Assembly (NCBI GenBank): GCA_036824005.1
Contig: DAITBA010000017.1
Location: 46,025 to 110,024, forward strand
Length of the DNA stretch: 64,000 nucleotides
Direction of reading: 5' to 3'
From: DAITBA01 sp036824005
GTDB lineage: Bacteria; Pseudomonadota; Gammaproteobacteria; Burkholderiales; Rhodocyclaceae
The notes under the pieces were generated by a model. It was not told where the DNA came from, made no database searches, and saw nothing but the letters and a program-made list of their open reading frames with translations. Positions 17,389-24,391 of the stretch are shown here, piece by piece. Both the position numbers and the translations under genes were made by a program. The number at the start of each line of letters is the position of its first letter. Positions within the stretch are counted from its first letter, which is position 1.

Positions 17389-18183
17389 ATGCAGCAATAT
17401 CTCGACCTGATGCGCCATGTCCTGGTGCACGGCCACCGCAAGAGCGACCGCACCGGTACCGGAACGCTTTCGGTTTTCGGATGGCAGATGCGTTTCGATC
17501 TCGCCACCGGCTTTCCCTTGCTCACGACGAAGAAGCTGCACACCAAGTCCATCATCCACGAACTGCTGTGGTTTCTGAAAGGCGACACCAACGTGCGCTA
17601 TCTGCAGGAGCATGGCGTATCGATCTGGAATGAGTGGGCGGACGAGAACGGCGATCTGGGGCCGGTCTATGGCCGTCAGTGGCGATCCTGGCGCGCCCCC
17701 GACGGGCGCACAATTGACCAGATCGCGGGGCTCCTGGACGGGCTGCGCCGCAATCCTGACTCGAGGCGACACATCGTGTCGGCATGGAATCCGGGCGACG
17801 TGAACGAGATGCGCCTGCCGCCGTGCCATGCGCTGTTCCAGTTCTACGTCGCCGACGGTCGGCTGTCTTGTCAGCTCTACCAGCGCAGTGCCGACATCTT
17901 TCTCGGCGTGCCGTTCAACATCGCTTCCTATGCCCTGCTGACGCTGATGGTAGCCCAGGTGTGCGGCTATCGTCCGGGGGAGTTCGTGCATACCCTGGGC
18001 GATGCGCATCTGTATCTCAACCACATCGAGCAGGCGCGGTTGCAGCTCGCGCGCGAGCCGAGATGCCCGCCGCAGATGCGCCTTGCACCACAGGTTACCG
18101 ATCTGTTCGCCTTCCGCTTCGAGGATTTCACTCTGGAAGGCTACGATCCGCATCCGCATATCGCGGCACCAGTGGCGGTGTAA
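17389..18183 (+). CDS. thyA: Thymidylate synthase
   Basis: A 264-residue enzyme, exactly the length of E. coli ThyA, that methylates dUMP to dTMP using methylene-tetrahydrofolate. It begins MQQYLDLMRHVLVHGHRKSDRTGTG. The folate/dUMP region is LTTKKLHTKSIIHELLWFL, the catalytic cysteine is in LPPCHALFQFYV, and QRSADIFLGVPFNIASYA follows. The open frame extends 33 codons further upstream to 17290, but that part overlaps the divergent pepA start and is not conserved. The partner enzyme folA is 20 kb away in this window (37355). Confidence 0.97.
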   Translation: MQQYLDLMRHVLVHGHRKSDRTGTGTLSVFGWQMRFDLATGFPLLTTKKLHTKSIIHELLWFLKGDTNVRYLQEHGVSIWNEWADENGDLGPVYGRQWRSWRAPDGRTIDQIAGLLDGLRRNPDSRRHIVSAWNPGDVNEMRLPPCHALFQFYVADGRLSCQLYQRSADIFLGVPFNIASYALLTLMVAQVCGYRPGEFVHTLGDAHLYLNHIEQARLQLAREPRCPPQMRLAPQVTDLFAFRFEDFTLEGYDPHPHIAAPVAV

Positions 18184-18210
18184 GGATCGCCGCTACGCCG
18201 CCGTACCCAC

Positions 18211-18243
18211 AAAAAAAAGCGCGACGTTTGAGAAACGTCGCGC
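18211..18243 (-). terminator. Rho-independent terminator facing the glycine-zipper gene
   Basis: A perfect 11-bp stem (18219-18229 with 18233-18243, GCGCGACGTTT and its complement) has a 3-nt loop. Eight A at 18211-18218 give a T-run on the - strand. It therefore ends - strand transcription from 18445, about 200 bp past that stop, and may also stop thyA transcripts weakly. Confidence 0.85.
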
Positions 18244-18444
18244 CAGCTACTCGCAGCTCCCCTACGAGCAGCATCCCACGGAGAACCAAGTTGCCTACCC
18301 GGTCATGGGGCCTCGGGTCAGGCAGGGATGGGGCGCCGGTCGCGGGCGGTTGCTTTCGGATGAGGTGGCCGAACCCCGAGGGTAGAGGTGCGCCGCCCGC
18401 GCGAAAACCGGCATTGAAACCTGTTCAGTCGATAACTCGTCCCT

Positions 18445-19026
18445 TCAGCTTCGCGCGACCAGCGCGCCGTTGATGACCTTCACCTTCTCGCCGACCCCGA
18501 AGTCCGGCGGAGCCGATTGGTACAGCGTGCGCGCAGAGCCATCTTCCATGCGCACCGTGACGCGATAGCTGGTGCGCTTGCGCAGATTCTTCTCGACGTT
18601 GTGACCAGCGTAAGCACCACCGGCGGCGCCGACCACCCCCAGTGCCGTGCTGCCGCGGCCGCTGCCGAACTGGCTGCCGACCAAGGCGCCGGTTACGCCG
18701 CCTGCCACCGCACCAAGCCCGCTGGCATCGCCTTGGACCTGCATGGCGCGTACGGATTCGATCACGCCGCAGGACGCGCACGGCGCGGCTGCTATTTCCC
18801 TTTTGCCGTCCGCCGGATAGGCGGCTCGGCTTTCCATGCCGTCGCTGACGGCGTTTTTAGTGACCTCCCCCACGCGCTGCGAATCCTGCTTTTCCGAGTG
18901 GGCCGACGGGATGATGCCCATGATGGCGCCGACCGCCGTCAAACTGGCGACGATCACCGCGACTGCAGCGATATTGATCAGCGGACTCGGCTTGCTCAAC
19001 ACGCTGCTTTGGGCTTGCATGTTCAT
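18445..19026 (-). CDS. Glycine-zipper 2TM-domain envelope protein (SlyB-like)
   Basis: A 193-residue protein. A single N-terminal membrane anchor (INIAAVAVIVASLTAVGAI) is followed by a linker containing a CASCG cysteine pair. A glycine zipper comes next (LGAVAGGVTGALVGSQFG and ALGVVGAAGGAYAGHNVEK), then a small C-terminal beta domain (YRVTVRMEDGSARTLYQ). This is the SlyB/PcpY-type Rick_17kDa_Anti architecture, usually found in the envelope. Unlike true SlyB it has a membrane anchor and no lipobox, so the N-terminus is probably held in the inner membrane. Function is unknown. It is a single gene with a terminator downstream. Confidence 0.85.
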   Translation of the reverse strand: MNMQAQSSVLSKPSPLINIAAVAVIVASLTAVGAIMGIIPSAHSEKQDSQRVGEVTKNAVSDGMESRAAYPADGKREIAAAPCASCGVIESVRAMQVQGDASGLGAVAGGVTGALVGSQFGSGRGSTALGVVGAAGGAYAGHNVEKNLRKRTSYRVTVRMEDGSARTLYQSAPPDFGVGEKVKVINGALVARS

Positions 19027-19182
19027 TTCGCTTTGTCAGTTCCTGCTGATTGAGGCTACTGTGTCGATTCAAAGGGACATCTACCTGCAGAGTGTTTAGC
19101 AATGGCTGTGCCAGCGAGGGTAGTGCTTTTGAATTCAGCGGATTACGACACAGGGAGGGAAATCGGCATGGCGAAAGCCGCT

Positions 19183-19278
19183 GTGCCTTGTCGCTGGCGA
19201 GCGACAAGGCACGCCAAAAAGGCGCTCAACTGATTGTTTTGCTTCGCGAATGTTTCTGTCGGGAGGCCACGACAGAAA
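19183..19278. other. Two strong hairpins in the 276-bp gap downstream of qseF
   Basis: A perfect 13-bp stem with a 4-nt loop (19183-19195 with 19200-19212) is followed by a perfect 9-bp stem (19253-19261 with 19270-19278). Neither has a clear T-run on either strand, so neither is a standard terminator. They could be mRNA 3'-end structures of the qse operon or part of a small RNA. The rest of 19027-19302 shows no gene. Confidence 0.5.
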
Positions 19279-19302
19279 TGATGATGGCAAACAACGCAGT
19301 GC

Positions 19303-20658
19303 TCAGCCCTTGTCCGGCTTGAACAATGTGGGAGAGAGGTTATGGCGCTGCAAGAGCTTGTAGAACTCGGTGCGGTTGCGCTGGGCCATGCGTGCCGCCT
19401 GGCTGACATTGCCGCCGGTGGCCTTGAGCAGCCGCACCAGGTAGTCGTGCTCGAAGGCGCGTCGCGCCTCGTCCAGAGAGATCATGGGCGGTGAATCCTG
19501 GCGCAATGCCTGCTGCACCAGCGATACCGGGATGACGGATGTCGGACTCAGGGCGACGGCCTGCTCGACGACGTTCTGCAGTTGCCGGATATTACCCGGC
19601 CACGGGGCATTGACCAGCAATTCCATCGCCTCCGGCGCAAAGGTGCGCACGGGCCGGCGGTCGCGTTGGGACAACCGGTCGAGGAAGTGGGCGCACAGCA
19701 GCGGCACGTCCTCGCGCCGCTCGGCCAGGCTGGGCAGATGCAGCGACACGACGTTGAGCCGGTAGTACAGGTCCTCGCGCAGCGCCCCCTCGGCCATGCG
19801 GGCGTCCAGATCCTGGTGGGTGGCGGAAATGATGCGCACGTCCACCGGCACCGTCTCCGTCGAGCCGACCGGCCGCACCGCACGCTCCTGCAGCGCGCGC
19901 AGCAGTTTTGGCTGCAGGGAAATCGGCATATCGCCGATCTCGTCGAGAAACAGCGTGCCGCCGCTGGCCGCCAGAAACAGCCCCTTGTGGGCGTACAACG
20001 CCCCCGAGAAGGCGCCCTTGGCATGCCCGAAAAGTTCGCTCTCGAGCAGATGCTCGGGAATGGCGGCGCAGTTGATCGCCTGGAACGGCCCGCCGGCGCG
20101 CGGACTGGCGCGGTGGATGGCCTGGGCAAGGACTTCCTTCCCCGTGCCGCTATCGCCGTGGATCAGGACGCTGGCATCGGTGGCAGCCACCAGCTGCGCT
20201 TGGCGTAGCACTTCCTCCATGAGGTGGCTGCAGGTGATGATGCCGCTGCGCCAGTCGGCGCCGGCTTCCACCGATGCCCGGCCACCGCCAACGCGCAACG
20301 CCTGGTCCACCTGTGCCAATAGCTCCTTGCCGTCGAACGGTTTGGTCAGGAATCCGAACACGCCGCTCTTGGTGGCCGTCACGGCATCGGGGATCGTGCC
20401 GTGGGCAGTGAGGATGATCACGGGCAACGTCGGCGTCATGGCATGAATGCGCTCGAACAACGCCATGCCATCCATGCCGCCCATGCGCAGATCGGTGATG
20501 ACCAGTTTCGGCTGGTTGGCGGCGAAGCGGCCGAGCGCCTCCTCGCCGCTTTCCGCTGTCATGACGCGGTAGCCGGCTGCCGTCAGGCGCAGCTCAATCA
20601 GGCGCAGTATGTCTGTGTCATCGTCGACGAGCAGAATGTCGGGCTGTTTGTCGCTCAT
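19303..20658 (-). CDS. qseF: Sigma-54-dependent response regulator (QseF/GlrR type)
   Basis: A 451-residue NtrC-family activator. The receiver domain (1-120) has ILLVDDDTD, the phosphorylation aspartate in LVITDLRMGGMDG, and FLTKPF. The AAA+ domain (about 140-370) has Walker A GDSGTGKE, GAFSGA (the sigma-54 contact loop GAFTGA with Ser for Thr), and Walker B GTLFLDEIGD. The C-terminus is a Fis-like helix-turn-helix (ATGGNVSQAARMAQRNRTEFYKLL). Gene order kinase, lipoprotein, regulator matches qseE-qseG-qseF (glrK-yfhG-glrR). It overlaps the lipoprotein gene by 4 bp (ATGA). Targets are unknown. Confidence 0.92.
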   Translation of the reverse strand: MSDKQPDILLVDDDTDILRLIELRLTAAGYRVMTAESGEEALGRFAANQPKLVITDLRMGGMDGMALFERIHAMTPTLPVIILTAHGTIPDAVTATKSGVFGFLTKPFDGKELLAQVDQALRVGGGRASVEAGADWRSGIITCSHLMEEVLRQAQLVAATDASVLIHGDSGTGKEVLAQAIHRASPRAGGPFQAINCAAIPEHLLESELFGHAKGAFSGALYAHKGLFLAASGGTLFLDEIGDMPISLQPKLLRALQERAVRPVGSTETVPVDVRIISATHQDLDARMAEGALREDLYYRLNVVSLHLPSLAERREDVPLLCAHFLDRLSQRDRRPVRTFAPEAMELLVNAPWPGNIRQLQNVVEQAVALSPTSVIPVSLVQQALRQDSPPMISLDEARRAFEHDYLVRLLKATGGNVSQAARMAQRNRTEFYKLLQRHNLSPTLFKPDKG

Positions 20659-21344
20659 TTCGCTTGCGTGGTGCGCGGCGTGCCGCGCTGGGGCGCGCGG
20701 TGGCGCAGGTCTCTGTCGATCGCCAGCAGCGCATCGAGCTTCTGCTGCAGCTCGTCGGCGCGCTTCTGCTCGTCCTTCACCTGCTGCTCGAGACGCTTTT
20801 GCTCGTCGCGCGTCTGTGTGTCGGTCCGCTTCTGCTCTTCCTTGGACAGGTTGACCTGGCGCACGCGCTCGGCAGTCAGCTTTTGCAGCAGCGTCAGCAG
20901 CTCGCGCTGCGGCGAGTCGGCTGGCGCGTTGCGGGTTGGCGCCGTCTCAAGCAGGGAGATCAGGCGTTTGTCATCGCCGAAAGGTGCCTGGGGCACGCTC
21001 AGCAGCAGCGCCAGCTTGAGTCGCTGGCTCTCGATCTTGTCCTTGTTGAAGGCGGCATTCACCGTGTTGTATTCCCGGCGCAGGTCCTCGGCCCCCATTG
21101 CAGACACGCGCTGGAAGTAAGCGAGCAGGGCGACCACTTCATCTGCCTCACTGCCCTTCGGCGGCACGGAGACGCTTGCGGGCACGACGACCGGCGCCGG
21201 TACGCTCGCGGTTGTCGTCGTCGTCGCCGCCGGCTCGCTCGCCGGCGGCGTCGCGCAGCCGCCGATCAGGGCGCCCAGCAGCAACGCGCCGGCGGCCAGC
21301 CCGCGCACCGTGTCCATCCCCAGTGGGTTCAGTTCTTTCTCCAT
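20655..21344 (-). CDS. qseG: QseG-like outer-membrane lipoprotein
   Basis: A 229-residue protein with a lipoprotein signal ending LLLGALIGGC, so lipidation is expected at that cysteine. A Thr/Pro/Val-rich linker follows, then a helical body (VVALLAYFQRVSAMGAEDLRREYN) and a strongly charged coiled coil (about residues 155-210, KEEQKRTDTQTRDEQKRLEQ). Its place between the kinase and regulator genes is that of qseG/yfhG, whose product presents a signal to QseE. Sequence alone would not name it. The start shown overlaps qseE by 16 bp. The ATG at 21317 (MDTVRGLAAG) gives a more usual signal peptide and may be the true start. Confidence 0.8.
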   Translation of the reverse strand: MEKELNPLGMDTVRGLAAGALLLGALIGGCATPPASEPAATTTTTASVPAPVVVPASVSVPPKGSEADEVVALLAYFQRVSAMGAEDLRREYNTVNAAFNKDKIESQRLKLALLLSVPQAPFGDDKRLISLLETAPTRNAPADSPQRELLTLLQKLTAERVRQVNLSKEEQKRTDTQTRDEQKRLEQQVKDEQKRADELQQKLDALLAIDRDLRHRAPQRGTPRTTQAK

Positions 21345-22786
21345 ACCTTAGGCAGGCTGACACGGAAGTGCCCGCCCCCCTTGCCGTCGTTAACCACTTC
21401 GATCTTGCCCTGGTGCGCGAGCACGTACTCACGCGCAATGGCAAGCCCCAGCCCACTGCCTTCGACACCGTCGGCGCGCGGCCGCGTGCCGCGGAAGAAA
21501 GGCTCGAAGATTTTTTCGCGTTCGACCTCCGGCACTCCGCCGCCTTCGTCGACAACATCGACGACCGCACTCTCGCCATCGTTGGTGAGTGTCATCCTGA
21601 CAACACCATCGCGCGGCGAGTACTTCACCGCGTTGGTCAGCAGGTTGTCGATCACCACCCGCAGCTTCGCGGCGTCGCCTTCGATCTGCACCGGCGGCAG
21701 GTCCCGCTGAAAACTCACGCCACGCGCCACGGCGGCCAGCCGGTGTTCGCGCAATACATTGTCGCACAGCTTGTCCAGAGCCACCGGCTGCAGGTCGAGC
21801 GTGGTGCCGGCAAGGCTCGACTCCTGGAAGTTGAGCAACTCCTCGATCAATTGCTGCAGCCGCAGGCTATTCTGCGACATGATGGCGACGATCATCTTCT
21901 GCTGCGCATTGAGGCTGCCGGTGACACCGTCGCCGAGCAACTGCGAGCCTTCGCGGATCGCCGTCAGCGGCGTCTTCAGATCATGGGAGACGTGCTGCAG
22001 GAAGCGGCTCTTCTGGTCCTCCAGTTCGGCGAGCCGCCGGCGCAGCCAGTCTAGCCGCTGGCCGAGATAGGCAAGATCGTCCGGACCGGCAAGCATGATG
22101 GGCTGGACGTAGTCGCCCCGGCCCAGGCCGCGGATGGCGTTGTCGAACTGCCGGATCTGCGCCGCGATAAGCCGCCGGAACCACCACGCGATGAGCAGCG
22201 CCACCGGGACCGCCGCGAGCAGGGTCACCCACAGGGCATCGCGGGCCGCGATCGCCTCCTGCTGCATGCGCGACACCTCGGTGTCGCCGACGGCACGGCT
22301 GGCGGCGAGCACCATGTCCGCCTCGTCGAACATCACGTTCAGTTGTTGGGTCAGATCCGACGTCACGCGGGCGGCCGCGACCACGTCTTCACCCTCGACC
22401 GCTACCGACGCGACCCAGTCCGCGAGCTTACCCTCGCGCTCCAGCAACGAGCTCAGGCGTTCCTGTGCATCGGCAGCGAGCGGCAGCCCGATGAGTTCTC
22501 CGGCAATCTGGCGGAAATCGGAGCGCACCTGCCGGTATTCCTCCAGCAACGCCTTGTCGCGCAACACCAGGTATTGGCGCAGCAGCCGCTCAAGGAAGGT
22601 CAACGCCTCGCCGAGCTGGCGCGTGGCGCGCGCCGCGTTCGTCGCGCGCTGCACGGCGATTTCGCTGTTGTGGGCCAGCCGCTGCAGAGTCAGCACGGCA
22701 TGGCCGATCGCCACCGTCAGCGGCAGCACGGCCAACGCAAATCCGAGCAGAATCAGGCGAGGAAATGACTTCGGGTAGATGCGCAC
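21329..22786 (-). CDS. qseE: Sensor histidine kinase (QseE/GlrK type)
   Basis: A transmembrane kinase of about 485 residues. Membrane helix 1 (LILLGFALAVLPLTVAIG) and helix 2 (LWVTLLAAVPVALLIAWWF) enclose a helical periplasmic domain. A HAMP-like region follows, then the H-box FLQHVSHDLKTPLTAIREG, N-box DNLLTNAVKYSP, and G-boxes DEGGGVPEVEREKIF and GSGLGLAIAREYV. I prefer the GTG at 22786 (MRIYPKSFPRLILLGF), which matches where QseE homologues begin. The frame is open to 22846, adding 20 non-membrane residues. It is first of three overlapping genes and would phosphorylate the regulator at 19303-20658. Confidence 0.92.
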   Translation of the reverse strand: MRIYPKSFPRLILLGFALAVLPLTVAIGHAVLTLQRLAHNSEIAVQRATNAARATRQLGEALTFLERLLRQYLVLRDKALLEEYRQVRSDFRQIAGELIGLPLAADAQERLSSLLEREGKLADWVASVAVEGEDVVAAARVTSDLTQQLNVMFDEADMVLAASRAVGDTEVSRMQQEAIAARDALWVTLLAAVPVALLIAWWFRRLIAAQIRQFDNAIRGLGRGDYVQPIMLAGPDDLAYLGQRLDWLRRRLAELEDQKSRFLQHVSHDLKTPLTAIREGSQLLGDGVTGSLNAQQKMIVAIMSQNSLRLQQLIEELLNFQESSLAGTTLDLQPVALDKLCDNVLREHRLAAVARGVSFQRDLPPVQIEGDAAKLRVVIDNLLTNAVKYSPRDGVVRMTLTNDGESAVVDVVDEGGGVPEVEREKIFEPFFRGTRPRADGVEGSGLGLAIAREYVLAHQGKIEVVNDGKGGGHFRVSLPKVWRKN

Positions 22787-22934
22787 GCTCTTTGTCGCCT
22801 CACGATAGCAAGCAACGCGGGCAAATTCCTCCGTTTGCCGGCGCACCGCAAGCTGGCATAGATTATCGCCTGCACTGCGCCTGTCTCAAACACGCCCGGC
22901 TCGGAAAACGGGCGACAACCGATCGGAGAAATCC

Positions 22935-23939
22935 ATGTACATTGCCGGTGACATCGGTGGCACGAAGACGCTGCTGGCGCTTTACGCCGCCGGCACGACG
23001 CGGCCTCCCATTCTCGAACGGCGCTATGCCAGCCGCGAGTTCCCGGACTTCGCCGGCCTGCTTTCCGTCTTCCTTGCCGAAGCTGCCCAGCAGGGTATCG
23101 CCTACCAGCCACTCGGCGGTGCCTGCTTCGGCGTCGCCGGTCCGGTCGTCGACAACCGCGCCCAACTGACGTATCTCCCCTGGCTCATGGACGGTGCGGC
23201 GCTGGCGTCGCGCTTCGACATCGGCCGGGTAATCCTGACCAACGACTTCGCCGCCGCAGCCACCGGCGTTGCCGCGCTCGGCGCCGAGGACGTCGCCACC
23301 CTCCAACCCGGCGAAGCACAAGCCCGTGGCGCCCGCGTCGCCCTTGGCGCCGGCACTGGTTTGGGGGTCGCCATCCTGGCGCCGGTGGACGGACGCCATC
23401 AGGTCATCGCCGGTGAAGGTGGGCACGTCGGTTTCGCGCCCCGCAACGATACCGAAGCACAGCTGTGGCGTACGCTGAACGCGGAACTCGGCCGCGTCAC
23501 CGCGGAGACTGTCGTGTCTGGCCCCGGGCTCGTGAGAGTATATAGGCACCTCGTTCGCTCGGGCGAGTCCTCCACGCACGACGCGGCTGGTCTGCTCGCG
23601 GCGCCCGATCCCGCCGCGGCGATCGCCACGGCAGCGCTGGACGGCACGGACTCCCAGGCACGCGCCAGCGTCGATCTGTTTCTTTCCTGCTATGGCGCGT
23701 TCGCCGGCGACCTCGCGTTGACCGCCATGGCCACGGGCGGCGTCTTTCTGTGCGGCGGCATCGCGCCGAAGCTCCTGCCGTTGCTGCAACAGGGCAGCTT
23801 CCTCGATGGCTTTCGCGCCAAGGGCGGACACAGCCGGCTTGCCGCAACCTTCCCGGTGCACGTCGTCCTCGACGAGAAACTCGGACTCCACGGCGCCGCC
23901 CTGATTGCGGCACAGGCGGCCGAATCCGCGCCGCCGTGA
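22935..23939 (+). CDS. glk: Glucokinase
   Basis: A 334-residue cytosolic kinase that makes glucose-6-phosphate from glucose and ATP. The ATP-binding motif GDIGGTKTLLALY is at residues 6-18. GGACFGVAGPVVDNRAQLTYLPW, LTNDFAAAATGVAAL (catalytic Asp), LGAGTGLGVAIL and GEGGHVGFAP are typical of the bacterial glucokinase (Glk, Pfam PF02685) group. The gene opens the + strand run leading into the glycogen locus. It fits there as the step that returns glucose released by glucan hydrolysis to glycolysis. Confidence 0.95.
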   Translation: MYIAGDIGGTKTLLALYAAGTTRPPILERRYASREFPDFAGLLSVFLAEAAQQGIAYQPLGGACFGVAGPVVDNRAQLTYLPWLMDGAALASRFDIGRVILTNDFAAAATGVAALGAEDVATLQPGEAQARGARVALGAGTGLGVAILAPVDGRHQVIAGEGGHVGFAPRNDTEAQLWRTLNAELGRVTAETVVSGPGLVRVYRHLVRSGESSTHDAAGLLAAPDPAAAIATAALDGTDSQARASVDLFLSCYGAFAGDLALTAMATGGVFLCGGIAPKLLPLLQQGSFLDGFRAKGGHSRLAATFPVHVVLDEKLGLHGAALIAAQAAESAPP

Positions 23940-24031
23940 TTGAGAATTGTCAAGCACGTGTAATGGGCGCCGTGATACTGTTCGCGCACAAAAGCAACAA
24001 GACACACATTTCAACAAAGGAGACATTGGAG

Positions 24032-24391
24032 ATGGCATCACGTTCTGTAACGGGGTCGGCAAAACCGACGACAACCAAGTCCCCCGCGTCCAAGGCGGCA
24101 ACCGGCAAAACCGGCACCGTCAAGGCGACCTCCTCCGTAGTGGAGCTTCCCGTCAAACCCAAGGTGACCGAAGAGAAGCCCGCAGCACGCCCCAAAAGAA
24201 CTACCGTCAGCAAACCGAAACCGCCAGCCGTATCGGCCGAAGAGCGGGAACGCATGATCCGGGAAGCCGCCTACTACATCGCCGAACGGCGTGGGTTCGT
24301 GGGCGGATCCGCGGCCGAGGACTGGGAACAGGCCGTGGCCGAGGTAGACCAGTTGCTTAAGGGAGGCAAGCAGCGGCGGAGCGCCGGCTAA
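24032..24391 (+). CDS. DUF2934 family protein with basic low-complexity N-terminus
   Basis: A 119-residue protein. Residues 1-70 are rich in Lys, Thr, Ala, Ser and Pro (GSAKPTTTKSPASKAATGK) and probably disordered. Residues about 75-112 are a DUF2934 motif (ERERMIREAAYYIAERRGF, then AAEDWEQAVAEVDQLL). DUF2934 segments are often found in or near glycogen and trehalose gene clusters, and the function is not established. The start is the ATG at 24032, with AAAGGAGA 7 bp upstream. Its stop overlaps that of the convergent glgB by 4 bp. Confidence 0.82.
   Translation: MASRSVTGSAKPTTTKSPASKAATGKTGTVKATSSVVELPVKPKVTEEKPAARPKRTTVSKPKPPAVSAEERERMIREAAYYIAERRGFVGGSAAEDWEQAVAEVDQLLKGGKQRRSAG

Noticed and set aside
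18211..18243. The AAACGT-containing inverted repeat as a regulator site.
   Set aside because: Its perfect 11-bp stem, 3-nt loop and adjoining A8/T8 run identify it as a transcription terminator.
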